From: Actinomadura sp. WMMA1423 | GTDB taxonomy: Bacteria > Actinomycetota > Actinomycetes > Streptosporangiales > Streptosporangiaceae | Assembly (NCBI RefSeq): GCF_006547145.1 | Contig: NZ_CP041244.1 | Location: 6,262,001-6,326,000, forward strand | Length of the DNA stretch: 64,000 nt | Reading direction: 5' to 3' | In this document: one piece after another, positions 56,144-64,000 of the stretch | Layout: each line of letters begins with the position of its first letter | Position numbering within the stretch: position 1 is the stretch's first letter | Translations under genes and position numbers: made by a program | Notes under the pieces: generated by a model | Databases searched by the model: none | Seen by the model: only the letters and a program-made list of their open reading frames with translations | Told to the model about the DNA's origin: nothing

Positions 56144-57670
56144 TCAGGATCCCGTTCCGGGGGTCGGGAGCGGGCGTTCCAGGGCGGAGAGGCTCAGCAG
56201 GACGAGTGACGCGGTCCAGCCCAGGGGCGCCGGGCCAGCGGGCTTGCCGGTCGCTCCGACCTTCTCGGGGAGGACGCCCAGGGACGTGCGGTGCTCGGAG
56301 AGCCAGGTGAGCCGGTCCAGTGCATCGGCCTTCCGCCCCGAGGCGGCCGCGTTCAGGCCGAACAGCGCGGTCTCCGGAGTCCAGGCGACGTCGGGGTCGC
56401 CGGACCAGCGCTCGCCCGGCAGGACGCCCCCGTTCGGCAGCGCCTGCTTGCGCTCGGCGTCCCCGATCGCGGCGGTCACGCCCTGGTCGGCGGGCGCGAA
56501 CGGCGGCGCGAGGAACGTGACCGACGTGTCCATCAGCCCGCCGGCCACGGGCGAGCGCGGGTAGCCGTAGGGGGCGAACTGCCTGGCCACCGCGTCCGAG
56601 ACCCGCTGCGCGGCGTGCCGCCACTGCGCCTCCCTCCGGGCGTCACCGCGCGCCCGCGCGAGGTCGGCCGCCGAGCGCAGCCCCGCCAGCACCGGCCCGA
56701 CCACGCCGAGCGTCGGGCGCCGCGGGTCCTCCTCGCGGCGGTGGTCGCGTTCCCAGTAGTCGGACGAGGCGGGCGGAAGCCCCTCGGCGTCCAGGGAGCG
56801 CGCCAGGTGGTCGGCGGCGCGCCGCACCATCGGCCACAGCGCGGGCGGCTCGTCCTGGTCCGGGGCCTGGACGCGGTAGAACCACGCCGACCACAGCACC
56901 CAGCCGAGCGAGTCGAGCTGCGGGGCTCGGCCGTCCGCGACGGCCGTCCCGTCGGCGTTGTAGCGCGCGGCCCACATCCCGCCGTCGTTCTGCGCGCGGG
57001 CGAGGAAGTCCAGGATGCGGCGCGCCTCGGAGGGGTGCCCCGTCACGCTGAACGCGGCGACGGCGAACGCGGAGTCGCGGGGCCAGCAGTAGCGCCACTT
57101 CGAGTACCAGGACGCCAGGGACGCGCCGTTCGGGCGGGTGAGGAGCCGGAGGTCGAGCAGGGCGCGCGAGGCCATCTCGCGGTACGCGCCGGCCTGCCCG
57201 CCCTCCGGGACGGTGCCCTGCGCCAGCCATGCGCCGTCGGACCGGACCGCGCGGGCCACCCGCGGGTCGGAGGCGCCCACGGTGATCGGCGTCTCACCGC
57301 CGGACGGGACGAGCCGGACCCGCCCGTCGGCGAGCCTGACCACCGAGCTGCCCGGCAGGTAGGAGGCCCCCTCGGCCTGGTCGGGGGACAGCGGGACGCC
57401 CGCGAACGGCCATCCGCCGCCGCCGACGAGCCCCGGACTCGCCCAGCCGGGACCGGGCGGCTCGGGGACGGTGGCGCCGCCGGTCGCGACGAGGGCCGCC
57501 ACGATGAGCAGCGCCGCGGTGCGCCGCACCTTGCTGACGCCCGAGGGGCCGCGCGGCGCGCTTCGCCTGCGGGGAGCCAAGGGCCCGCCCTGCCGCGAGG
57601 ATCCGCGGGCGGCGGGTGCGACGGGGACGGGCGCCGCGACCGGCGCGTCCCGTTCCTCAGCCATTGCCAT
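56144..57670 (-). CDS. GH15-like (glucoamylase-fold) membrane-anchored protein
   Basis: The 508-residue protein has a Pro/Arg-rich cytoplasmic start, one membrane helix (~52-70, AALLIVAALVATGGATV) and then an (alpha/alpha)6-barrel-like domain with WYSKWRYCWPRDSAF, QLDSLGWVLW and YWERD, which are typical of GH15-type glycosidases. Whether the two catalytic glutamates are retained I cannot say with certainty. It is probably an extracytoplasmic anchored glycosidase or a pseudoenzyme of wall or storage glycans. MAMAEERD or MAEERD start (57670/57664). Confidence 0.8.
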   Translation of the reverse strand: MAMAEERDAPVAAPVPVAPAARGSSRQGGPLAPRRRSAPRGPSGVSKVRRTAALLIVAALVATGGATVPEPPGPGWASPGLVGGGGWPFAGVPLSPDQAEGASYLPGSSVVRLADGRVRLVPSGGETPITVGASDPRVARAVRSDGAWLAQGTVPEGGQAGAYREMASRALLDLRLLTRPNGASLASWYSKWRYCWPRDSAFAVAAFSVTGHPSEARRILDFLARAQNDGGMWAARYNADGTAVADGRAPQLDSLGWVLWSAWFYRVQAPDQDEPPALWPMVRRAADHLARSLDAEGLPPASSDYWERDHRREEDPRRPTLGVVGPVLAGLRSAADLARARGDARREAQWRHAAQRVSDAVARQFAPYGYPRSPVAGGLMDTSVTFLAPPFAPADQGVTAAIGDAERKQALPNGGVLPGERWSGDPDVAWTPETALFGLNAAASGRKADALDRLTWLSEHRTSLGVLPEKVGATGKPAGPAPLGWTASLVLLSLSALERPLPTPGTGS

Positions 57671-57972
57671 GCGTTCGCCCCCTGTCCGCCTGGCCGTCCC
57701 GCCGAATTAGTACATCAAACTACGTCAATCGGTTCATCCTCCTCACGCGCCACTCGTGCCCTCCCCTGAGGATGAGCACACCTGAGGCTCGCCGCGCTGT
57801 CACGCCCAGGGGAAGTCCCGGTGACAATCGGACCCGGCGGCCTCACCATGAAGACGGGTTGACTAGGCTGCATCGACGGAGCGGACCGCAGAGTGCCGGC
57901 CGCACGGACACCCGTGTGCAACCCCCACTCGTGTGGTCACATTTGGCTGTCGATCCGTAAAAGGACGCCCTC
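57671..57972. other. Intergenic region between the GH15-like gene and sucC
   Basis: 302 bases without a gene. It must hold two divergent promoters. TAGGCT at 57864-57869 is a possible sucC -10 box giving a leader of ~100 bases. Nothing else recognisable. Confidence 0.5.
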
Positions 57973-59154
57973 GTGGACCTGTTCGAACATCAGGCGAAGG
58001 AACTCTTCGCCGAGTACGGGGTACCGGTGCCCACCGGCAAGGTCGCCCATACTCCCCAGGAAGCCCGGGACATCGCGGCGGAGCTGTTCGCCGCGGGGAG
58101 CTCGAAGGTCGTCGTCAAGGCCCAGGTCAAGACCGGGGGCCGCGGCAAGGCGGGCGGCGTGAAGCTGGCCGACTCCGCCGACGAGGCCGAGCAGCTCGCC
58201 ACCCAGATCCTCGGCATGGACATCAAGGGCCACACGGTCCACAAGGTCCTGGTGGAGGAGGGCAGCGCGATCGCGCAGGAGTACTACTTCTCGTTCCTGC
58301 TCGACCGCGCCAACCGGACCTTCCTGTCCATCTGCTCCGTCGAGGGCGGCGTGGAGATCGAGGAGGTCCCGCACGACCGGCTGGCCATGGTGCCGGTCTC
58401 CCCGCTGGACGGCATCGACCGCGCCAGGGCCCGCGAGATCGCCGAGAAGGGCCGCCTCCCGCAGGAGGCCCTCGACGGCGCCGCCGAGCTGATCGAGCGC
58501 CTGTGGGCCGTGTTCACCGACGAGGACGCCTCCCTCGTCGAGGTGAACCCGATGATCCTCACCGCCGACGGCCAGGTGAAGGCCCTCGACGGCAAGGTCT
58601 CCCTGGACGACAACGCCTCGTTCCGCCAGGACGACCACGAGAAGCTCGAGGACAAGGCCGCGGCCGACCCCCTGGAGGCGGCGGCCAAGGCCAAGGACCT
58701 CAACTACGTCAAGCTCGACGGCAGCGTCGGCATCATCGGCAACGGCGCCGGGCTGGTCATGTCCACCCTCGACGTGGTCGCCTACGCGGGCGAGAGGTTC
58801 GACGGCCAGAAGCCGGCGAACTTCCTCGACATCGGGGGCGGCGCGTCCGCCGAGGTGATGGCGAACGGGCTGGAGATCGTCCTGTCCGACGCCGACGTCA
58901 AGTCCGTCTTCGTCAACGTCTTCGGCGGCATCACGGCCTGCGACGCCGTCGCCAACGGCATCGTGGCGGCCTACAAGCTGCTGGCCGACCGCGGCGAGGC
59001 CGTCGACCGCCCGCTCGTCGTCCGGCTGGACGGCAACAACGCCGAGCTCGGACGCAAGATCCTCAACGACGCGGCGCTGCCCGGCGTCCAGCAGGTCGAC
59101 ACCATGGACGACGCGGCCGAGCGCGCCGCCGAACTCGCAGCGGCAGGTGCATGA
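57973..59154 (+). CDS. sucC: Succinate-CoA ligase (ADP-forming), beta subunit
   Basis: The 393-residue subunit carries the ATP-grasp domain (KAQVKTGGRGKAGGVKLA at ~49-66, EVNPM at ~193) and the C-terminal CoA-ligase part (NIGGGASAEVMANG, NVFGGITACD). Interconverts succinyl-CoA and succinate in the TCA cycle. GTG start with AAAAGGA upstream. Its TGA overlaps the sucD start (ATGA, 59151-59154). Confidence 0.98.
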   Translation: MDLFEHQAKELFAEYGVPVPTGKVAHTPQEARDIAAELFAAGSSKVVVKAQVKTGGRGKAGGVKLADSADEAEQLATQILGMDIKGHTVHKVLVEEGSAIAQEYYFSFLLDRANRTFLSICSVEGGVEIEEVPHDRLAMVPVSPLDGIDRARAREIAEKGRLPQEALDGAAELIERLWAVFTDEDASLVEVNPMILTADGQVKALDGKVSLDDNASFRQDDHEKLEDKAAADPLEAAAKAKDLNYVKLDGSVGIIGNGAGLVMSTLDVVAYAGERFDGQKPANFLDIGGGASAEVMANGLEIVLSDADVKSVFVNVFGGITACDAVANGIVAAYKLLADRGEAVDRPLVVRLDGNNAELGRKILNDAALPGVQQVDTMDDAAERAAELAAAGA

Positions 59155-60062
59155 CAATGGCCATCTGGCTCACCGAGAACAGCAAGATCATCGTCCAGGG
59201 CATCACGGGCTCCGAGGGCACCAAGCACGGCCGCCGGATGCTCGCGTCCGGCGCGCAGGTGGTCGGCGGCGTGAACGCCCGCAAGGCCGGCCAGTCGGTC
59301 GACTTCGACGGCACGGCCCTCCCGGTGTTCGGCACCGTCGAGGAGGCCATGCGGGAGACCGGCGCGGACGTCTCCGTCGTCTTCGTCCCGCCGAAGTTCA
59401 CCAAGGACGCCGTCGTCGAGGCGATCGACGCCGAGATCCCGCTCTGCGTCGTCATCACCGAGGGCATCCCGGTGCACGACACCGCCTACTTCTGGGCGTA
59501 CGCCGAGTCCAAGCGCGCTGCGTCTCCCGGAACCACGGGGACCCGCATCATCGGGCCGAACTGCCCCGGCATCGCGTCCCCCGGCAAGTCGAACGCCGGC
59601 ATCATCCCGGCCGACATCACCACGCCCGGCCGCATCGGCCTGGTGTCCAAGTCGGGCACGCTGACCTACCAGATGATGTACGAGCTGCGCGACATCGGCT
59701 TCTCGACCTGCGTCGGCATCGGCGGCGACCCCGTCATCGGGACCACCCACATCGACGCCCTCCAGGCCTTCCAGGACGACCCGGAGACCGACGCCATCGT
59801 GATGATCGGTGAGATCGGGGGCGACGCCGAGGAGCGCGCCGCCGCCTACATCGAGCAGCACGTGACCAAGCCGGTCGTCGGCTACGTCGCCGGGTTCACC
59901 GCCCCCGAGGGCAAGACCATGGGCCACGCCGGCGCCATCGTGTCCGGCTCCGCCGGCACCGCGCAGGCGAAGAAGGAGGCCCTGGAGAAGGTCGGCGTCC
60001 GCGTCGGCAAGACCCCGAGCGAGACCGCCGTCCTCATGCGGGAGATCATGCAGAAGCTCTGA
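59151..60062 (+). CDS. sucD: Succinate-CoA ligase, alpha subunit
   Basis: The 303-residue subunit binds CoA (IVQGITGSEGTKH) and carries the phosphorylated His259 in GHAGAI. The ATG at 59151 overlaps the sucC stop; an ATG two codons later (59157) is possible. Operon sucC-sucD, followed by a strong terminator. Confidence 0.98.
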   Translation: MTMAIWLTENSKIIVQGITGSEGTKHGRRMLASGAQVVGGVNARKAGQSVDFDGTALPVFGTVEEAMRETGADVSVVFVPPKFTKDAVVEAIDAEIPLCVVITEGIPVHDTAYFWAYAESKRAASPGTTGTRIIGPNCPGIASPGKSNAGIIPADITTPGRIGLVSKSGTLTYQMMYELRDIGFSTCVGIGGDPVIGTTHIDALQAFQDDPETDAIVMIGEIGGDAEERAAAYIEQHVTKPVVGYVAGFTAPEGKTMGHAGAIVSGSAGTAQAKKEALEKVGVRVGKTPSETAVLMREIMQKL

Positions 60063-60095
60063 TCCCCGGGGGACGCCCCCGGAACGCGCTGGACC

Positions 60096-60136
60096 CGAAA
60101 GACGCCCGAGCCGCCCGGCGGCCCGGGCGTCTTTCG
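60096..60136 (+). terminator. Terminator after sucD
   Basis: A perfect 13-bp stem (CGAAAGACGCCCG and its complement) surrounds a GC-rich smaller hairpin; it lies 34 bases after the sucD stop. Confidence 0.85.
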
Positions 60137-60267
60137 CGTCCGGCCCCGCGTCCGCGCGGGGCCGGACGCCGGGACGGGACGGGCGCCGGGGACGAGGGCG
60201 CGATGACAAAGGCGACACGCCGGGCGGGCGGCCCTCGCGGGGGCGGGCGCGGTGCCAGCATGGACCG

Positions 60268-62187
60268 GTGAGCGACAAGACCCCCGGGCGGCGTGCGAAG
60301 CGGGAGCCGTCGACGGCCGCGTCCCCGAAGGGCGCGCCCTCCAAGGGCGCGCCGAAGAGCGGAGCGGGCCGGGACGCCGGGACGCCGCGCTCCGAGTCCG
60401 GGCGCGGACGGCCCCCGGCCGCCCCCGCCAGGCCGCTGTACGTGACGGGCCTCGTGGCGGCGCTGTGGTGCATCGGCATCGGGCTCGCCGTGCTCATGAC
60501 GATCACGCTGGTCGGCTGGATCGCGGCCCCGAAGACCGCGCTCGGCCACGGCATGGCCGGGGTGTTCCGGACGGCCGTGAACTTCTGGCTGGTCTCGCAC
60601 CACGCGGGCTTCTCCTACGGGCAAGGGCGGTTCGGGCTGCTTCCGCTCGGCGTGCTCGTCCTGCCCGGGGTGCTGCTGTACCGGGGCGGCGGGTGGATGA
60701 TCCGGGTGACCGGGCTGCCGCACCGGCAGCGGATCGCGGTCGTGCACGTGGCCCTCGCGCTGGCCGCCCCCTACGCGGTGCTGGCCGGGCTGCTCGCGCT
60801 CGCGGCGTCCTCCGAGGAGGTCCGCCCGTCGGCGTGGCAGGCGCTCGTCGGATGCTTCCTCGTCGCCGCCGTCGCGGGCGGGCTCGGGGCGGCGCGGGCG
60901 GTCGTGCTGGCGGAGGCCCGGGGGCGGCGGGTCCGCTCCGGGCTGGGCGCGCTGCTGCGGCTGCTGCCCGACCGGCCGCGGTCGCTGGTGATCGGCGTGG
61001 CGGGGTCGCTGAGCGTGCTGCTCGCGTCGGGCGCGCTGCTCGTGGCCGGGTCCCTCGCCACGCACATGTCGGACGCCGCCGACCTCTACGACATGCTCGC
61101 CCCCGGCGTCGTCGGCGGCGTCCTGCTGCTGCTGGTCGAACTCGCGTTCCTGCCGAACGCGGCGATCTGGGGCATGGCGTACGCGGTCGGGCCCGGGTTC
61201 TCCGTGGGCGCCGGGACGAGCGTGTCCCCGACCGGGGTGTTCCTGGACGCCGTGCCCGCCTTCCCGCCGCTCGCGGCCCTGCCCCAGCCGGGTCCGGCGC
61301 CCGCGGTCTCGCTGCTCGCGCTGGCGGCGCCGTTCGTCGCGGGCGCGGTGGGCGGCGTCCTGACGATCCGGTCGCTGCCGAGTCCGGTGGCGGAGGGCGC
61401 GCCCCTGTGGGGATTCGTGTCCGGCGCCCTGACCGGGGCCGTCGCGGCGCTGCTGAGCGCGCTGGCGGGCGGGCCGCTCGGCGGCGGGCGGATGGCGACC
61501 GTGGGCCCGTCCGCCTGGCAGGTCGGGCTGATGGCCGCGCTCGAGGTGGGCATCTCGGCGGCGATCGCGGCGTGGGTGGCGAACTGGATGGTGCTGCGGC
61601 GCCCGGCGAAGGCCCCGTCCGGGAAGGCCGGCGCGGGGAGAGCGGGGGCCGGGAAGGCGGGGGCCGGAAAGCGCGCGTCCAGGGAGGCCCCGGCCGCGAT
61701 GGCGCATGCCGGGAAGGCGGCGGCGAAGAAGCCGGCCAAGCAGAGGAAGCCGGCCAAGCCCCAGAGGCGGGCGCGGGGGGTGCCGGAGCCGGTCATCCCG
61801 CTGTCCGCGCCCGTTCCCGGGGACTACGAGCCGCGTGCGGAGAGCCCGCCCGCGCCGGCGCCGAAGGCCCCGCACGCACCGGACCCGCTGGAGTTCGAGG
61901 AGGCCGAGCCCGTCCTCGCGCCCCGGCGCTCCCGCCGCCGCAGCGACCCCCTGCCCGACCTCGTCGAGGACGCGCCCCCTCCGGTCCCGCCGGGCGACGG
62001 CACGGTCGTCCTCGAAGGGCATCTGGCCGACGAGCCCGACGAGCGGGACGTCCCGGGCGGACACGGGGATCCGGACACCGGGCAGGGGCGGCGTCCCGTC
62101 CCGCCGCCCCGCGAGGACTCCGGACGCACCGAGAACCGGGGCGGCGCCATCTACGTCCTGCGGGACGAGACCGACCCGGACGACTAG
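60268..62187 (+). CDS. perM: DUF6350/PerM-family cell-division membrane protein
   Basis: The 639-residue protein has ~55 charged and Lys/Pro-rich residues, then about nine or ten membrane helices (to ~450), then a long cytoplasmic tail with Lys/Ala-rich and Pro/Glu-rich parts. In Mycobacterium tuberculosis the same gene order sucC-sucD-...-perM-purN-purH holds, and PerM is a membrane protein needed for cell division under stress. The identification rests on this order, length and helix pattern. GTG at 60268; the ribosome site is weak. Confidence 0.78.
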   Translation: MSDKTPGRRAKREPSTAASPKGAPSKGAPKSGAGRDAGTPRSESGRGRPPAAPARPLYVTGLVAALWCIGIGLAVLMTITLVGWIAAPKTALGHGMAGVFRTAVNFWLVSHHAGFSYGQGRFGLLPLGVLVLPGVLLYRGGGWMIRVTGLPHRQRIAVVHVALALAAPYAVLAGLLALAASSEEVRPSAWQALVGCFLVAAVAGGLGAARAVVLAEARGRRVRSGLGALLRLLPDRPRSLVIGVAGSLSVLLASGALLVAGSLATHMSDAADLYDMLAPGVVGGVLLLLVELAFLPNAAIWGMAYAVGPGFSVGAGTSVSPTGVFLDAVPAFPPLAALPQPGPAPAVSLLALAAPFVAGAVGGVLTIRSLPSPVAEGAPLWGFVSGALTGAVAALLSALAGGPLGGGRMATVGPSAWQVGLMAALEVGISAAIAAWVANWMVLRRPAKAPSGKAGAGRAGAGKAGAGKRASREAPAAMAHAGKAAAKKPAKQRKPAKPQRRARGVPEPVIPLSAPVPGDYEPRAESPPAPAPKAPHAPDPLEFEEAEPVLAPRRSRRRSDPLPDLVEDAPPPVPPGDGTVVLEGHLADEPDERDVPGGHGDPDTGQGRRPVPPPREDSGRTENRGGAIYVLRDETDPDD

Positions 62188-62254
62188 ACCGACGCGGCGG
62201 CCGCGCCCCTCAGCGTGCTGGAGGCTCGGCGCGCTCGGCTCTCAGGGCGGGCGG

Positions 62255-62728
62255 TCAGAGCAGGTCGCCGTACTTGTCCATGCTCCCGGCGGGCAGGTCG
62301 AGCTTCTTCTCGATCTTGGGGTAGTACTCCTCGCGGCACGCCTGCTTGTCGGCGGTGGTGTTGGAGGCGCTGACGCAGCTCTGGTAGCCGCTCAGCTCCG
62401 TCCACAGGAACGCCGTGAGGGAGACCGACAGCAGCGAGAACACCAGCCCGACCGACCCGAGCACGATGCCCGGGACGGCGCCGGGGGCGGCGGCGTGCGT
62501 GCGGCGCGCGTTGCGGCGGGCCTTGATCCCGACGACGAGCGCGGCGACGCCGAGCACCAGGCCGAGCGGGTAGAAGAAGAACGCGGTGAGCAGGGCGATG
62601 CCGCCGAGCCACAGGGCCCGCCAGCCGGTGCCCCGCCCGCCCTGTCGCGGCCCCGCGGGCGGCTGCCCCGCCGGCCGCCCGTCCGGGCGGTCCTCGGGCT
62701 GGGCCGGATGGTCCGGCTGGTCGCTCAC
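62255..62728 (-). CDS. DUF4190-type membrane protein
   Basis: The 157-residue protein has a Pro/Arg/Gln-rich cytoplasmic start (~1-35), two or three hydrophobic segments (GGIALLTAFFFYPLGLVLGV and AVPGIVLGSVGLVFSLLSV) and a short exterior tail with two cysteines (SCVSAS...QACREEY). Similar in design to the protein at 32666-33424, but with a shorter exterior part. The GTG at 62728 has GGAGG eight bases upstream. It lies on the opposite strand inside the perM-purN-purH block. Confidence 0.75.
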   Translation of the reverse strand: MSDQPDHPAQPEDRPDGRPAGQPPAGPRQGGRGTGWRALWLGGIALLTAFFFYPLGLVLGVAALVVGIKARRNARRTHAAAPGAVPGIVLGSVGLVFSLLSVSLTAFLWTELSGYQSCVSASNTTADKQACREEYYPKIEKKLDLPAGSMDKYGDLL

Positions 62729-62851
62729 GTTCTCGTCCTCCTGGCCCGTGCGCATTTCGCTTCCATACCTTCGGTGGTGCGGTCCGGGGTTCGTGCTGTC
62801 CGGCTGTCGGGTTCGTGCGGTCTGGGGTGAGGCCGCGCCGAGGCCGCCCGA

Positions 62852-62857
62852 TAGGCT
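62852..62857 (+). promoter_or_regulatory. -10 box of purN
   Basis: TAGGCT lies 33 bases before the purN ATG and matches the same -10 form seen before guaA and pcrA. No clear -35 box. Confidence 0.45.
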
Positions 62858-62890
62858 TCGTGGTGTCCCAGCACCGTCCACCGGGGAGTC

Positions 62891-63667
62891 ATGGTGTCCG
62901 CCCGGCTCGTCGTCCTCGTCTCCGGAGCGGGGACCAACCTACAAGCGCTGCTCGACGCGTGCGCGGATCCAGCCTACGGGGCGAAAGTGGTGGCCGTGGG
63001 GGCGGACCGCCCCGATATCGGGGGAACCGAGCGCGCCGAACGGGCGGGTGTGCCCACTTTCACCCTCAGCATCCCGGATTTCGCGTCCCGCGACGACTGG
63101 GACGCGGCTCTCGCCGAGACGGTCGGCGAGTACGAGCCCGACCTCGTCGTGTCGGCCGGGTTCATGAAGATCCTCGGCCCGCACTTCCTCTCGCGCTTCG
63201 GCGGCCGGACGGTCAACACCCACCCCGCCCTCCTGCCGTCGTTCCCCGGAGCGCACGCCGTCCGGGACGCCCTGGCGTACGGGGTGAAGGTCACGGGCTG
63301 TACGGTTCACTTCGTCGACGAAGGCGTGGACACCGGACCCGTCATCGCCCAGGAGACCGTCCCCGTGGGCTGGCATGACGACGAAGACTCCCTGCACGAG
63401 CGGATCAAGCAGGTGGAGCGCCGCCTCCTCGTCGACGTCGTCGGACGGCTGGCCCGCGACGGGTGGACCGCGCGGGGCAGGCGGGTCTCGATGAAGTGCG
63501 TCACCTGCGGGGACTCGACCGACGACGGATCCTCCGCGACCGCTTCGTCCGCCACCGCTTCGTCCGCCACCGCTTCGTCCGTCGCCGCTTCGTCCGGCGG
63601 CGGTTCGTCTGTCAGGGGTTCGTCCGATCAAGAGGGGAGCTCGGCCGGTGAGTCGGGTGGCGATTAA
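62891..63667 (+). CDS. purN: Phosphoribosylglycinamide formyltransferase PurN with extra C-terminal tail
   Basis: Transfers a formyl group from 10-formyl-THF to GAR in purine synthesis. The catalytic set is Asn109, His111 (NTHPALLPSFPG) and Asp147 (DEGVDTG). The core ends near residue 200; typical enzymes are ~190-215 residues. A further ~55 residues follow: a CVTCGD segment (Cys203/Cys206) and a Ser/Ala/Gly-rich tail encoded by six 15-bp units. The coding end overlaps the purH start by 20 bases. Operon purN-purH, as in mycobacteria. Confidence 0.95.
   Translation: MVSARLVVLVSGAGTNLQALLDACADPAYGAKVVAVGADRPDIGGTERAERAGVPTFTLSIPDFASRDDWDAALAETVGEYEPDLVVSAGFMKILGPHFLSRFGGRTVNTHPALLPSFPGAHAVRDALAYGVKVTGCTVHFVDEGVDTGPVIAQETVPVGWHDDEDSLHERIKQVERRLLVDVVGRLARDGWTARGRRVSMKCVTCGDSTDDGSSATASSATASSATASSVAASSGGGSSVRGSSDQEGSSAGESGGD
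63541..63630 (+). repeat. Six 15-bp repeats at the 3' end of purN
   Basis: Units of the form CGCTTCGTCCGCCAC, in frame, at 63541, 63556, 63571, 63586, 63601 and 63616; the first two are identical and the later ones diverge. They code Ala/Ser/Thr-Gly tracts. Confidence 0.85.
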
Positions 63668-64000
63668 GCGCGCGCTGATCAGTGTGTACGACAAGTCCGG
63701 GCTGGAGGAGCTGGCCCGCGGCCTGCACGAGGCGGGAGTGGAGATCGTCTCGACCGGGTCCACGGCGGGCCGGATCTCCGCCGCCGGCGTCCCGGTGATG
63801 AGGGTGGAGAAGCTCACCGGGTTCCCCGAGTGCCTGGACGGGCGGGTCAAGACCCTGCACCCGAAGGTGCACGCGGGCCTGCTCGCCGACCGGCGCAAGG
63901 AGGACCACCTCCAGCAGCTCGACGACCTGGCCGTCGAGCCGTTCGACCTCGTGATCGCGAACCTGTACCCGTTCGCCGACACGGTCGAGTCGGGCGCGGG
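63648..64000 (+). CDS. purH: Bifunctional AICAR transformylase/IMP cyclohydrolase PurH, 5' part
   Basis: The first 117 codons are present; the gene runs off the window. The sequence starts VSRVAIKRALISVYDKSGLE and continues with EIVSTGSTAG, LTGFPECLDGRVKTLHPKVHAGLL and LYPF, the MGS-like cyclohydrolase domain. It closes the ring of FAICAR to IMP. GTG at 63648 with GGGGAG eight bases upstream; it lies inside the last 20 bases of purN. Confidence 0.97.
   Translation, partial: MSRVAIKRALISVYDKSGLEELARGLHEAGVEIVSTGSTAGRISAAGVPVMRVEKLTGFPECLDGRVKTLHPKVHAGLLADRRKEDHLQQLDDLAVEPFDLVIANLYPFADTVESGA

Noticed and set aside
63541..63630. 15-bp units considered as a CRISPR or regulatory array
   Set aside because: They are contiguous, in frame with purN and code a low-complexity tail.

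Overview
The window is a stretch of chromosome from a very GC-rich actinomycete. Evidence: frequent GTG starts with GGAGG-type ribosome sites, TAGACT/TAGGCT -10 boxes, WYL, TetR and PspC families, and the order sucC-sucD-(gap)-perM-purN-purH, which mycobacteria share. The tandem glycosyltransferase/CDP-glycerol-polymerase genes and overall style suggest Streptosporangiales (Actinomadura or a relative); that placement is inference. I saw no rRNA, tRNA, CRISPR array, insertion sequence or prophage. Most of the window is single genes or short operons, many divergent from their own regulator across a short region that holds a palindrome.

Layout. 0-6 kb: the end of a GMC oxidoreductase, two secreted M43 metalloproteases flanking an AlkD-like DNA alkylation repair gene, then guaA. 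6-12 kb: peroxide defence (ahpC-ahpD, with oxyR 3.7 kb away and an OxyR-like box before ahpC), a TetR regulator divergent from a carotenoid oxygenase, and a 50-residue zinc-ribbon protein. 12-20 kb: two giant paralogous wall-glycopolymer enzymes (GT2 plus CDP-glycerol glycerophosphotransferase) and a methyltransferase. 20-25 kb: a form II CO-dehydrogenase-like molybdenum hydroxylase, coxS-coxL-coxM, with a membrane-anchored CoxG. 25-28.6 kb: a 47-residue acidic protein coupled to a signal-less CHAP lysin, a 31-residue membrane peptide, a degenerate cysteine-dioxygenase-like protein, a lipoprotein and a TetR regulator. 28.6-33.4 kb: a PspC envelope-stress module (PspC/toastrack protein divergent from a PspC histidine kinase and LuxR-type regulator) and a DUF4190/septum-formation protein. 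33.6-37.5 kb: a penicillin-binding serine hydrolase, a SRPBCC protein, a PIG-L deacetylase and a nucleoside hydrolase. 37.5-41.5 kb: dhaKLM, then a signal-less M4 protease with its emfourin inhibitor. 41.8-46.1 kb: pcrA, then a threonine-synthase-like PLP enzyme coupled to a YheO-type regulator. 46-57.7 kb: many regulator/enzyme pairs (WYL/epoxide hydrolase, GlxA-type AraC/cupin, methyltransferase/TetR, AraC/MFS, MaoC, TetR/GNAT), a chloroperoxidase-type hydrolase and a GH15-like protein. 58-64 kb: sucCD, perM, a DUF4190-type protein, purN and the start of purH.

Themes: oxidative-stress control (OxyR regulon), envelope construction and surveillance (GT/TagF proteins, PspC module, PerM, CHAP lysin, PBP-like hydrolase), and central metabolism (guaA, sucCD, purNH, dhaKLM). 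The least explained items are the acidic peptide/CHAP pair, the degenerate GT2 domain in the second wall enzyme, the tiny peptides, and short tandem duplications that repeatedly sit at gene ends.
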